A stretch of 64,000 nt of DNA, from NCBI RefSeq assembly GCF_003259195.1, contig NZ_QJPK01000001.1, forward strand, positions 186,001-250,000. The letters run 5' to 3'. Shown here in pieces: positions 17,659-26,127 of the stretch. The notes beneath the pieces were generated by a model, which worked only from the letters and a program-made list of their open reading frames with translations, was not told where the DNA came from and did no database searches. The first letter of the stretch is position 1; every line of letters starts with the position of its first letter. The position numbers were made by a program, and so were the translations under genes. The DNA comes from Paracoccus sediminilitoris (lineage in GTDB: Bacteria; Pseudomonadota; Alphaproteobacteria; Rhodobacterales; Rhodobacteraceae).

Positions 17659-18567
17659 ATGCTGAAACTTGACCTGACACAGATCGACGGCTCGCGCCAC
17701 CTGCTGATCGCGGGACCGACGGCCAGCGGCAAATCGGCGCTGGCACTGGCCGTCGCGCAGGCACAGGGCGGGCTGATCGTGAATGCCGACGCGCTGCAGG
17801 TCTGGTCCTGCTGGCGGGTGCTGACGGCGCGGCCCTCGGCGGCCGACGAACGGGCCGCGCCCCACGCGCTTTACGGGCATGTGGGGCCGGACCAGACCTA
17901 TTCGGTGGGCGACTGGCTGCGGCAGGTGGGCGACCTGCTGGGCCGGCGGCTGATCATCGTGGGCGGCACCGGCCTTTACCTGTCGGCCCTGACGCGCGGA
18001 CTGGCCGACATCCCCGCGACCCCCCATGCCATCCGCGCCGAGGCCGACGAACGCCTGCTGCATCCGAATGGTCTGCAGGGGCTGATCGCGGATCTGGATG
18101 CGACGACGCGCGCACAGATAGACCTGAAGAACCCCGTCCGCGTCCAGCGCGCATGGGAGGTTCAGCAGGCCACCGGGCGCGGCATCGCCGCATGGCAGGC
18201 CGACACCCCCCCGCCCCTGATCGGCCCCGACGATTGCCAGCGCATCGTCATCACCTCGGACCGCGATTGGCTGGCCGATCGCATCGCGGGACGCTTTCGC
18301 ACAATGCTGAACCAGGGCGCGCTGGACGAGGTCCGCGCCATGCTGCCCCAATGGGACCCCGCCCGCCAATGGGCCAAGGCGATCGGCGCCCCCGACCTGG
18401 TTGCGCATCTGCAGGGCGGACCCGACCTGGCGCAGGCGACGGAACTGGCCATCATCGCCACGCGGCAATATGCCAAGTCGCAGCGCATCTGGTTCAGGAA
18501 CCGCATGAAGGACTGGCAGATGTGGCACGCAAGCCACGAAGCGATGCATCCGGCCCCCATGATGTGA
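17659..18567 (+). CDS. miaA: tRNA dimethylallyltransferase
   Basis: The 302-residue enzyme adds dimethylallyl to the N6 of A37 in tRNAs reading U-starting codons. The P-loop is GPTASGKS (19-26), followed by VNADALQVWSCWRVLTARPS, the alphaproteobacterial form of the D-S-x-Q-V-Y motif with Ala and Trp replacing Ser and Tyr. IVGGTGLYLSAL (about 97-108) and RQYAKSQRIWFRNRM near the C terminus are conserved. It uses DMAPP, a product of the MEP pathway encoded next door by dxr. It is divergent from pyrH. Confidence 0.93.
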   Translation: MLKLDLTQIDGSRHLLIAGPTASGKSALALAVAQAQGGLIVNADALQVWSCWRVLTARPSAADERAAPHALYGHVGPDQTYSVGDWLRQVGDLLGRRLIIVGGTGLYLSALTRGLADIPATPHAIRAEADERLLHPNGLQGLIADLDATTRAQIDLKNPVRVQRAWEVQQATGRGIAAWQADTPPPLIGPDDCQRIVITSDRDWLADRIAGRFRTMLNQGALDEVRAMLPQWDPARQWAKAIGAPDLVAHLQGGPDLAQATELAIIATRQYAKSQRIWFRNRMKDWQMWHASHEAMHPAPMM

Positions 18568-18621
18568 AACCTTCTGCAAGGTTGTTGAGTTGTCCCGCAG
18601 ATAGGCGATAATCCGCTTATC
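18568..18621. promoter_or_regulatory. Two small inverted repeats between miaA and the AraC-type gene
   Basis: AACCTT-CTGC-AAGGTT (18568-18583) immediately follows the miaA stop and is a short terminator-like hairpin. GATAA-TCCGC-TTATC (18607-18621) lies 23 bp before the regulator start and is a plausible operator, perhaps autoregulatory. Neither is strong enough to be certain. Confidence 0.3.
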
Positions 18622-18643
18622 CCGAATGCAGGGGCTGACGACG

Positions 18644-19705
18644 ATGTCACTTTGGGACCGCACAGGCTGGACGGGAGGGTTTCCGTTCTCAGACAGCAAC
18701 CTTCGACCCCAAGGCCGCGGCGCGGCTGGCGGGGTCGATGTCACCGCCGCCTCGGTCCCCGATGCAGGCAGTGCCCCCGTGCACCATCGCCCATGGCTGC
18801 GTCCCGGTGCCCCCACCGGCAGGATCGTGGTTCCCGATGCGCTGACCGTGCGCGTAGGACCGACCACTCGACGCCACGCGCCGCGCAAGGCCAGCCTGCG
18901 CCTGTTCCCCTTGGGCGGCTTCATCTGGGGCAGCCAGGGCCATCCCGTACGCCCCCGCACGCGGCCCGATCACACGCTGATCTGGGTGACGGGTGGCGCG
19001 ATGCGGCTGGAATTGCCGCGCCAAACGCTGCTGCTGGGACCGGGCGATGTGCGATATATTCCGTCGGGGACGGCCTTTGCGGCGGTCCCACAGGATGGGG
19101 CCGAAGGGCATGTCCTCACCCTGTCGCCCGAACTGACGACCGAGGTCGATCCCGCCCTGCCCACCGCAATGATCGCGGGCAGCGTTGGCCAATCGGGGCC
19201 TGCCCTGCTGGTCAACCTGCAGGAATTGGTGCGCGAAGCGACGACGGCGACCGATCGCAAGGCGCTGACCTGCCATCTGAACATGCTGGCGCTGCGCCTG
19301 TCGCGTCTGGACCCGGAACGCCAGGTCCATGCCCGCCCGCTTGCCGCCATGGCTGATCGGCCTTTGGTCGATCGTTTTGTCACGCTGGCCAACCAGCAGA
19401 TGGGATCGTGCCAGACCCTGGCCGACATGGCCCAACAGCTGGGCAGCAACCTGACCCAGCTGGACCGCGCCTGCATCGAGGCTAAGAGCCTGCGCGCCGT
19501 TGAACTGTTGCACGAACTGCAGCTGGAACGCGCCGCCGAGATGCTGCAGCACACCAACCGTCCCATCGGGCGCATCGCGCTGGATTTGGGCTATGCCAGC
19601 CAGACCCACATGACCCGCGCCTTCGTGGCGGCCACGGGTCGCACGCCCGAGACCTTCCGCATCCAGATGCGTCAGATGTCGGCGTCGCCGCCCGCGTCCG
19701 CCTGA
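18644..19705 (+). CDS. AraC family transcriptional regulator
   Basis: The 353-residue protein has an N-terminal cupin-like effector domain (about 75-165; [38 protein letters not shown] beta strands) and a C-terminal AraC DNA-binding domain (about 240-345). The two helix-turn-helix units are visible at [14 protein letters not shown] and [20 protein letters not shown], the latter being the best-conserved AraC signature. Effector and targets are unknown; no metabolic partner genes are adjacent. ATG at 18626 is an alternative start, but GGGG lies at a better distance from 18644. The 3' end overlaps rlmE by 34 bases on the other strand. Confidence 0.85.
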   Translation: MSLWDRTGWTGGFPFSDSNLRPQGRGAAGGVDVTAASVPDAGSAPVHHRPWLRPGAPTGRIVVPDALTVRVGPTTRRHAPRKASLRLFPLGGFIWGSQGHPVRPRTRPDHTLIWVTGGAMRLELPRQTLLLGPGDVRYIPSGTAFAAVPQDGAEGHVLTLSPELTTEVDPALPTAMIAGSVGQSGPALLVNLQELVREATTATDRKALTCHLNMLALRLSRLDPERQVHARPLAAMADRPLVDRFVTLANQQMGSCQTLADMAQQLGSNLTQLDRACIEAKSLRAVELLHELQLERAAEMLQHTNRPIGRIALDLGYASQTHMTRAFVAATGRTPETFRIQMRQMSASPPASA

Positions 19706-20433
19706 AGGCCGCGACCGTGAAAGCCGGTCGCCACAACGAATTTCTCGGACGAATCGCTGCGGCTGGCGGGGGGTTTGACGTTGGCGACCTTGTCGAAGTT
19801 CTTCTTCAGCATGGCCTGCATGTCTGTTTCCGCGCCGCCTGCCAGAACCTTGGCGACGAAGGTGCCGCCCGGTTCCAGCACGTCGAAGGCCAGCTGGGCC
19901 GCAGCCTCGACCAGCGCCACGATGCGCAGGTGGTCGGTGCCCTTGTGGCCCGAAGATGACGCCGCCATGTCCGACATAACCACGTCGGCCGCCCCGCCCA
20001 GCCAGCCCTTGACCAGATCGTCGGCGCCCTCGGACAGAAAATCCAGCTGATGAATTTCAGCGCCCGCGATGGGATCGACCTCTTGCAGATCCAGCCCCAG
20101 CACGCGGCCCACGGATTTGCCGGATTTCTCGCCCAACGCATTCACGCGGGCCACGGCGACCTGGCACCAGCCGCCGGGCGCGCAGCCCAGATCGACGACG
20201 CGCGCGCCGGGCACCAGAAAGCGGTACTTGTCGTCCAGCTCGAGGATCTTGTAGGCCGCACGCCCGCGATAGCCTTCGCGACGGGCGCGCACGACATAGG
20301 GGTCGTTCAACTGCCGTTCCAGCCACAGCTTGCTGGACATCTTGCGGCCCTTGGCGGTCTTCACGCGGACCTTCAGGTCGCGCTGGCCGCGTCCGCTTGT
20401 CTTGCCCGACCGGCTGATAGGTTGTTTCGTCAT
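19672..20433 (-). CDS. rlmE: 23S rRNA 2'-O-methyltransferase RlmE (FtsJ/RrmJ)
   Basis: The 253-residue SAM-dependent methyltransferase modifies U2552 of 23S rRNA. The SAM motif is [15 protein letters not shown] (about 79-93). The catalytic K-D-K-E tetrad is recognisable as K in [12 protein letters not shown] in [13 protein letters not shown] in [11 protein letters not shown] and E in [11 protein letters not shown]. There is a basic N-terminal extension of about 30 residues before the family core, usual in Rhodobacterales. It overlaps the upstream phosphatase by 1 nt (TAATG), so they are one transcription unit. Confidence 0.93.
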   Translation of the reverse strand: MTKQPISRSGKTSGRGQRDLKVRVKTAKGRKMSSKLWLERQLNDPYVVRARREGYRGRAAYKILELDDKYRFLVPGARVVDLGCAPGGWCQVAVARVNALGEKSGKSVGRVLGLDLQEVDPIAGAEIHQLDFLSEGADDLVKGWLGGAADVVMSDMAASSSGHKGTDHLRIVALVEAAAQLAFDVLEPGGTFVAKVLAGGAETDMQAMLKKNFDKVANVKPPASRSDSSEKFVVATGFHGRGLQADAGGDADI

Positions 20434-21554
20434 TAGGCTACTCCGTTCAGTCCGTCAGGCGTCAGCACCCCATCGCGCACCATCTGGGCATAAAGCAACC
20501 CCTCTCGCAGGCCGCGATCGGCAACCGACAGCTTATTTGTCGGCCAGACGCGCATCAATGTCTGCAGGATCGCGGCCCCCGACATGATCAGCGCCTGCCT
20601 TTCGCGCCCGATGCGCGGGTCGGACCGCCGTCCGTCCGGGCCCAGCTGCAGATAGGAATGGATCACGCGGTCGATCTGGTCGCTGGTCATCTCCAGCCCG
20701 TCCACCTTGGTCCGGTCATAGCGGCGCAGGTTCAGGAAGCTGGCCGCCACCGTGGTCACCGTCCCCGAAGTGCCGATGATCTGGAACCCCTCGTCAGGCG
20801 ATCCGTCGGCATAGGGGCTGAAATTGGCCAGGGCTTCCTCGAAGAACCAAGACATCAGGGCGAACCGGCCCTGATCGTCCTGAACATCGACGAACTGGTC
20901 GCGCAGGGTCGCCACGCCCAGGGGCACGCTGATCCAGTCGACGACACGCGCGCCGCCGGGCTGCGGATTGCCGAAGCCCTCCGACAGCCGCATGATCGCG
21001 CGGGGGCGTTCCTTGGGTTCGACATCTTCCAGGTCGATCCAGACCAGCTCGGTCGAACCGCCGCCAATATCGACGACCATCAGAGTTTCGGTCTTGTGGC
21101 TGACCAGCGGCGCGCAGCTGATCACGGCAAGCCGTGCCTCCTCCTCTGCGCCGATCACCTCGACGGGCAGGCCGGTTTCACGCCGGATGGACCGCATGAA
21201 ATCGCGGCTGTTTCGCGCGCGACGGCATGCTTCGGTGGCCACAAGGCGCATGTTCTGCACCTTGTGCTGATCCAGCTTGCGCTTGCAGACCTGCAGCGCA
21301 TGGACGGTGCGCGCCATCGAGCTGCGGGACAGGCGTCCCGAAGCTTCCAGCCCGTGACCAAGCTGCACGGGCTTGGAAAAGCTGTCGATGACCTGGAACT
21401 GACTGCCCGTCGGTCGGGCAATCAGCATCCGGCACGAATTTGTGCCGAGATCGAGGGCAGCATAGAGCGCCCCCTCCTCGGGTTTCAGGGTGCCTGACGG
21501 CTCTACCGTTTTTCTCGGGAACGCGTCTGCACCCGCAGGACGCTTGGGCGTCAT
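20433..21554 (-). CDS. Ppx/GppA family phosphatase
   Basis: The 373-residue protein belongs to the exopolyphosphatase/pppGpp phosphatase family (ASKHA fold). ATP-binding-like motifs are [14 protein letters not shown] (about 33-46) and [14 protein letters not shown] (about 158-171), with [15 protein letters not shown] further on. It is short, lacking the HD and C-terminal domains of full-length E. coli Ppx (513 aa), like other alphaproteobacterial members. Polyphosphate versus pppGpp as substrate cannot be decided from sequence. GGAGGG precedes the ATG, and rlmE is coupled downstream. Confidence 0.87.
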   Translation of the reverse strand: MTPKRPAGADAFPRKTVEPSGTLKPEEGALYAALDLGTNSCRMLIARPTGSQFQVIDSFSKPVQLGHGLEASGRLSRSSMARTVHALQVCKRKLDQHKVQNMRLVATEACRRARNSRDFMRSIRRETGLPVEVIGAEEEARLAVISCAPLVSHKTETLMVVDIGGGSTELVWIDLEDVEPKERPRAIMRLSEGFGNPQPGGARVVDWISVPLGVATLRDQFVDVQDDQGRFALMSWFFEEALANFSPYADGSPDEGFQIIGTSGTVTTVAASFLNLRRYDRTKVDGLEMTSDQIDRVIHSYLQLGPDGRRSDPRIGRERQALIMSGAAILQTLMRVWPTNKLSVADRGLREGLLYAQMVRDGVLTPDGLNGVA

Positions 21555-21752
21555 GTTACGCCCTCCGATGACAAGTTAATCAAAAGGTAACGTGCCGGGG
21601 GGACCCAATCAAGGGCCAGCGGTCGGCTTGCGGCATTTGGATGCCCCAAGCCCGTGCCGCTGCGGGCCCTGCCTGCATCAGGTCGCGGCAAATGGCGGCA
21701 TCAAGTCGCGCGGATGCTTGACGACCGGCGGGGCGCGCGTCAATCAGGTCCG

Positions 21753-23204
21753 ATGATCGACCTGCGCCCCGTAGTCCACCCGATTGGCAAGATCGTCTTT
21801 GCACTGGGCGGCTTCATGCTGGCGCCCATGCTGGTCGACCTGTGGAACAACGACCCCCATTGGCTGGTCTTTCTGGAATGCGCCATCATCACCTCGGTCT
21901 GCGGGTTGCTGACGGTGGTCGCGACGCGCGGCGAACAAAAGACGCTGAAGATCCAGCAGGCCTTCCTGCTGACATCGGGGATCTGGCTGACCCTGCCCAT
22001 CTTCGGTGCCCTGCCCTTCATCCTGGGCGCCCCCAATGCCAGCATCCTCGACGCCTATTTCGAGGCGATGTCCGGCGTCACCACCACCGGCACCACGGTC
22101 TTTCCCCAACTGGACGGCCTTCCCTCGGGCACGCATCTGTGGCGTGCGCTGCTGCAATGGATGGGTGGCCTGGGGATCGTCGTGGTGGCGATGGTGTTCC
22201 TGCCCGTCATGAAGGTCGGCGGCATGCAGTTCTTCCGATCCGAGGGGTTCGACACCCTGGGCAAAGTCCTGCCCCGCGCGGGAGAGATCGCGACCGAGAT
22301 GACCATGGTCTATCTGCTGATGACGGGGGCCTGCGCCATCACCTTCATGCTGCTGGGCATGACCGGCTTCGATGCCATCATCCATGCTCTGACCACCTGT
22401 TCCACCGGCGGATTTTCCAATTATGACGCCAGCATGGGCCATTACCTCGGCGCGCCGGAATGGGCGGCCTCGGTCTTCATGGTGATGGCATCGGTGCCCT
22501 TCATCCGGCTGGTGCAGGCGCTGCGGGGCAATTACGTTCCCCTGTGGCAGGACCGGCAGGTGCGCACCTATCTGCGCTGGATCTGCTATGTCTGCGCCAT
22601 CATCATGATCTATCGCGTGATCTACATGGAGCAGGACAACGAACTGGCCGAGATGCTGCGCGAGACGGTCTTCAACACCATCTCGGTCTTTTCGGGCACG
22701 GGCTTCGCCTCGACCGACATGACGGGCTGGGGACATCTGCCGCTGACGCTGCTGATCATCGTGGGGCTGATCGGCGGCTGCACCGGATCGACCGGCTGTT
22801 CGGTCAAGATTTTCCGCTATCTGGTCCTGCTCGAGGCGGTCCGCGCCCAGATCCGCCGCATGCATTCGCCCCATCGTGTCTACCCGCTGCGCTATGAAGG
22901 CCAGCCCCTGGACAAGAGCATCATCGATTCGGTGATGGCCTTCTTCACGCTGTTCATGCTGACCTTCGGCCTGCTGATCGTGGGGCTGGCGCTGACGGGG
23001 CTGCACCCGCGCACGGCGCTGACCGCCGCCTGGACGGCCATCGCCAATATCGGCCCCCTCTGGGGGCCCGAGGTCACGTCGAACGGATCGGTCGAAGAGT
23101 TTCCGGCCGCCGCGAAATGGCTGATGATCCTGGGCATGTATCTGGGCCGGCTGGAACTGGTTTCCGTGCTAGTCCTGCTGATGCCCAGATTCTGGCGGCC
23201 CTGA
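21753..23204 (+). CDS. trkH: TrkH family potassium uptake protein
   Basis: The 483-residue polytopic membrane protein has four M1-P-M2 repeats forming one K+ pore. Pore-loop filters are SGVTTTGTTVF, LTTCSTGGFSNYDASM, SVFSGTGFASTD and, for the fourth, ANIGPLWGPEV. Repeats 1-3 have the expected serine/threonine-glycine filter. It would work with a cytoplasmic TrkA ring, not encoded in this window. The start at 21753 begins MIDLRPVVHPIGKIVF, the usual N terminus; the upstream frame back to a GTG at 21654 looks non-coding. Confidence 0.92.
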   Translation: MIDLRPVVHPIGKIVFALGGFMLAPMLVDLWNNDPHWLVFLECAIITSVCGLLTVVATRGEQKTLKIQQAFLLTSGIWLTLPIFGALPFILGAPNASILDAYFEAMSGVTTTGTTVFPQLDGLPSGTHLWRALLQWMGGLGIVVVAMVFLPVMKVGGMQFFRSEGFDTLGKVLPRAGEIATEMTMVYLLMTGACAITFMLLGMTGFDAIIHALTTCSTGGFSNYDASMGHYLGAPEWAASVFMVMASVPFIRLVQALRGNYVPLWQDRQVRTYLRWICYVCAIIMIYRVIYMEQDNELAEMLRETVFNTISVFSGTGFASTDMTGWGHLPLTLLIIVGLIGGCTGSTGCSVKIFRYLVLLEAVRAQIRRMHSPHRVYPLRYEGQPLDKSIIDSVMAFFTLFMLTFGLLIVGLALTGLHPRTALTAAWTAIANIGPLWGPEVTSNGSVEEFPAAAKWLMILGMYLGRLELVSVLVLLMPRFWRP

Positions 23205-23224
23205 GGCCCCCCGTTTAGGGGGCC
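23205..23224. terminator. Hairpin between convergent trkH and SPOR-protein genes
   Basis: GGCCCCC (23205-23211) pairs with GGGGGCC (23218-23224) around a CGTTTA loop. It starts directly after the trkH stop and includes the stop codon of the minus-strand gene. It is likely a shared 3' structure, without a T-run. Confidence 0.4.
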
Positions 23225-24603
23225 GTCGCGTCGGGTTTCGTCGCATCGGGTTTGGTCGCTTCGGGGACCGTCGCTTCGGGGGCCGTAGCCGGGTCGCCCG
23301 GCAGGGCGGCGGGGGGCATGTCCTCGTTCTGGCCGGGGGCCTTGCGGGTCAGGCTGTCGCTCATCTCGGCCAGGATGCGGGCCTGGTCCTGCTGGTCCGC
23401 CGTGGGCCAGATCAGGACAAAACCCTCGGCCCGGCCATCGCGGACCCAGCCTTCGGCGGCACCGATATGGTCGTCGCTCTGGCCGCGCAGCGTGACATGG
23501 CCGCGCCGGACGTCACGTTCGGGCTGGGGCACCCAGCCAAGCGCTGTGACCAGCCCCGCCAGATCCAGCAGCTCCTGCTGCCCGCCGGGCTGGCTGAACA
23601 GGATCATCGCCGCCCCCGACCCATCCTTGGGGCCATAGATCGACAGCGCCCGTTCCGCGCGGTCGAATTGCAGCGCGCCCATCGGCGCCATCACCGACAG
23701 CCCTGTCGCCTCGTCGTCCAGCTGCGCCAGGCCCATCTCCTCGCGCCATTCGGCCCGGCGTTCGGACAGCAGGCGCATCGCCGTGCCCGGATCGGTCGAG
23801 GCGCGCGCCGACAGGATCTCGGCCTGAATCGCGGCCTGGGTCTTGGGACCGTCGCGCCCGTCGATCTGGCCGTCGTAATGGCCCGCCCAACGCAGCGACC
23901 GCTGCACCTGATCCAGGGGCGGCATGGGTTCGGTGTCGCCTGTCGCGCCTAGTTCGGGCGCCTCGCCCTGATCCAGCGCCTGCCCCAGATCGGCGGCCTG
24001 CGTCACCAGCGCGTCGCGCGGGATCAGCTTGCCCGATTTCAGGACCGGCAGCCAGTCGCGCGCGACATCGTCCGCCAGAGGACCAAGCGCCACGGTGAAC
24101 CAGCCATTCGGCAATTCCCACAGCCCGGCACCTGGAAATTCCTTGCGGTTGCGGGCCAGCGCCGCGTCTGCCTCGGCGCGATCCTGAAAGGATTCCAGCT
24201 GCAGATAGCTGCCTTGCGGCGCAGGCTCAGCCGGGGCCTCGGGTTCCGGAGCCATCGCGGCTTCGGCATCCGTAGCGTCCGCGTCGGGTGCATCGCCAAG
24301 CCGGGTCAGTTCCGTTCCGGGGGCCGCTTCGGTCACGAAGGCATCGCCCGGAACCACGCCCTTGGCCTTCAGATCCGCCAGCCGGGCCAGCGCGGCCTCG
24401 CGCTCCATCGGGCCAAGCGCGATGCCGGTCCAGCCGCCCTGCAGGGGCAGCGTCACCACGTCGTCGAAACGTTCGGCCCATCCCTCGGCGGTCGCTGCCG
24501 CGACGTCGGGGGCGCGCTTCGCTTCCAGTCGGATCAACGCGTCCTGCGCCATCCCCGCCCCCGGCAGCGCCGCCGCCAGGATGATTACCGCCAACTGCCG
24601 CAT
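23215..24603 (-). CDS. Secreted SPOR-like/peptidoglycan-binding-domain protein
   Basis: This 462-residue exported protein has a signal peptide of about 23 residues (ending GAGMAQ). Two SPOR-like repeats appear at about 45-95 ([20 protein letters not shown]) and 132-200 ([21 protein letters not shown] … [12 protein letters not shown]). A peptidoglycan_binding_1-like helix bundle follows ([22 protein letters not shown], about 230-250), then a globular domain of unknown type and a repetitive P-[ED]-A-T-x tail. SPOR domains bind denuded glycan strands at division septa, so a cell-wall role is likely. AAGGAGG five bases before the ATG fixes the start. It is divergent from glyQ. Confidence 0.75.
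   Translation of the reverse strand: MRQLAVIILAAALPGAGMAQDALIRLEAKRAPDVAAATAEGWAERFDDVVTLPLQGGWTGIALGPMEREAALARLADLKAKGVVPGDAFVTEAAPGTELTRLGDAPDADATDAEAAMAPEPEAPAEPAPQGSYLQLESFQDRAEADAALARNRKEFPGAGLWELPNGWFTVALGPLADDVARDWLPVLKSGKLIPRDALVTQAADLGQALDQGEAPELGATGDTEPMPPLDQVQRSLRWAGHYDGQIDGRDGPKTQAAIQAEILSARASTDPGTAMRLLSERRAEWREEMGLAQLDDEATGLSVMAPMGALQFDRAERALSIYGPKDGSGAAMILFSQPGGQQELLDLAGLVTALGWVPQPERDVRRGHVTLRGQSDDHIGAAEGWVRDGRAEGFVLIWPTADQQDQARILAEMSDSLTRKAPGQNEDMPPAALPGDPATAPEATVPEATKPDATKPDATAP
23225..23284 (-). repeat. 15-bp tandem repeat coding a P-E/D-A-T-x tail
   Basis: Four consecutive 15-bp units (beginning GTCGCNTCGGG on the plus strand) encode the pentapeptide series at the C terminus of the SPOR-like protein. 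Unit-to-unit differences are mostly silent or conservative. A further half-unit continues past 23284. Such in-frame minisatellites can change copy number by slippage. Confidence 0.7.
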
Positions 24604-24661
24604 CGCAGCCTCCTTGAATGTCTTTGCCGTCGCGGGGATCATCCCCGCCTGCGGGCCTTTA

Positions 24662-24690
24662 TTGACCCTGTTCCTTCCCGCGCCTAGAAG
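24662..24690 (+). promoter_or_regulatory. Probable glyQ-glyS promoter
   Basis: TTGACC (24662-24667), a 17-bp spacer and TAGAAG (24685-24690) place transcription start near 24697, about 34 bases before the glyQ ATG. I see no T-box; such leaders are not expected in this group. Confidence 0.5.
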
Positions 24691-24730
24691 ACGCGAAAGC
24701 CTCGCCCGATCTACGCAAAAGGATGGCCCG

Positions 24731-25654
24731 ATGACCAGCCCCAACCGACCCCGCAGTTTCCAGGAGATCATCCTGCGCCTGCAGACCTATTGGGCGACCA
24801 AGGGCTGCGCGATCCTGCAGCCCTATGACATGGAGGTCGGCGCGGGCACCTTCCACCCGGCCACCACGCTGCGCGCGCTTGGCGGCAAATCCTGGGCCGC
24901 GGCCTATGTCCAGCCCTCGCGCCGTCCGACCGACGGGCGCTACGGGGAAAACCCCAACCGCCTGCAGCATTATTACCAGTACCAGGTCATCATCAAGCCC
25001 AGCCCCCCCGACCTGCAGGACCTCTACCTGGGCAGCCTGCGCGCGATCGGCCTGGACCCGATGGTGCATGACGTCCGCTTCGTCGAGGATGACTGGGAAT
25101 CCCCCACCCTGGGTGCCTGGGGCCTGGGATGGGAGGTCTGGTGCGACGGGATGGAGGTCAGCCAGTTCACCTATTTCCAGCAGGTCGGCGGTCATGACTG
25201 CAAACCTGTGTCGGGCGAACTGACCTATGGCCTGGAACGCCTGGCGATGTATGTGCTGGGCGTCGAACATGTCATGGACATGCCCTTCAACGACCCCGAC
25301 AGCCCCACGCCCCTGACCTATGGCGACATCTTCCGCCAGACCGAACAGGAATATTCGCGCTGGAACTTCGACCAGGCCGATACCGACATGCTGTTCCAGC
25401 ATTTCAAGGATGCCGAAGCCGAATGCGCCCGCATCCTGGGGGCCGCCGAAACCGATGGCGCCGGTCGCACCATCCCAATGGCTCACCCCGCCTATGACCA
25501 GGCCATCAAGGCCAGCCACCTGTTCAACCTGCTGGATGCCCGCGGCGTCATCAGCGTGACCGAACGCCAAGCCTATATCGGCCGGGTGCGGGCGCTGGCC
25601 AAGGGCTGCGCCGACCTGTTCCTGACCACCGATGCGGGCGGTGCCACCGCATGA
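24731..25654 (+). CDS. glyQ: Glycine-tRNA ligase alpha subunit
   Basis: The 307-residue catalytic subunit belongs to the alpha2-beta2 bacterial GlyRS, which charges tRNA-Gly. It starts [33 protein letters not shown], followed by the class II motif blocks around [19 protein letters not shown] and [11 protein letters not shown]…[14 protein letters not shown]. The start at 24731 gives a full-length family protein; the longer open frame upstream has no homologous sequence. The stop overlaps the next gene by 4 nt (ATGA). Confidence 0.96.
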   Translation: MTSPNRPRSFQEIILRLQTYWATKGCAILQPYDMEVGAGTFHPATTLRALGGKSWAAAYVQPSRRPTDGRYGENPNRLQHYYQYQVIIKPSPPDLQDLYLGSLRAIGLDPMVHDVRFVEDDWESPTLGAWGLGWEVWCDGMEVSQFTYFQQVGGHDCKPVSGELTYGLERLAMYVLGVEHVMDMPFNDPDSPTPLTYGDIFRQTEQEYSRWNFDQADTDMLFQHFKDAEAECARILGAAETDGAGRTIPMAHPAYDQAIKASHLFNLLDARGVISVTERQAYIGRVRALAKGCADLFLTTDAGGATA

Positions 25655-26127
25655 ACTGGGGCAAGGTCGCAGCCGCCTCGATCACGCTGGCCGCCATCGC
25701 TGCGGGCGGCGGCATGTGGTATGCGCAGGAATACGGCTATTACGACAGCATCGACCCAGCAGGGCCCGATGCGCGCATCGCCGTGACGACCCCTGCGGGA
25801 ACGCGCGACCTGACCCTGACCGATTTCCAGGGCATCGACGCCGACAGCTCGCCCCTGCGCTGGCGGGCCTGCGCGGTGACGGGTGACCTGCCCGCCGATG
25901 CCCTGCCCTTCGACGACCCCACGCCCCTGATCGCGCCCGGCTGGTTCGACTGTTTCGACGCCCAGCAGATCGGCGCAGATCTGGAATCCGGTGCCGCCCG
26001 CGCCGTCCTGTCCATGGCCGAGATCCGGCCCGACGTGGACCGCGTGCTGGCCGTCTATCCCGACGGCCGCATCTTCGGCTGGCACCAATATAACGACAAG
26101 ACCCCGGAACGCGGAGTGATGGACTGA
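25651..26127 (+). CDS. Small membrane-anchored protein between glyQ and glyS (possibly the DUF6446 family)
   Basis: The 158-residue product has one N-terminal membrane segment (about 6-23, [20 protein letters not shown]) and a predicted periplasmic domain with two cysteines (RACAVTG and FDCFDAQQ). The C terminus [23 protein letters not shown] is distinctive. I recall a Rhodobacteraceae-specific family in exactly this position between the GlyRS subunits, but cannot confirm the identifier. It overlaps glyQ by 4 nt and glyS by 1 nt, so it is translationally coupled to both. No function is known to me; a role in charging is not implied by location alone. Confidence 0.75.
   Translation: MNWGKVAAASITLAAIAAGGGMWYAQEYGYYDSIDPAGPDARIAVTTPAGTRDLTLTDFQGIDADSSPLRWRACAVTGDLPADALPFDDPTPLIAPGWFDCFDAQQIGADLESGAARAVLSMAEIRPDVDRVLAVYPDGRIFGWHQYNDKTPERGVMD

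Noticed and set aside
24362..25654. An N-terminally extended glyQ
   Set aside because: The first 120 codons overlap the divergent SPOR-protein gene and its promoter region; homology begins at 24731.
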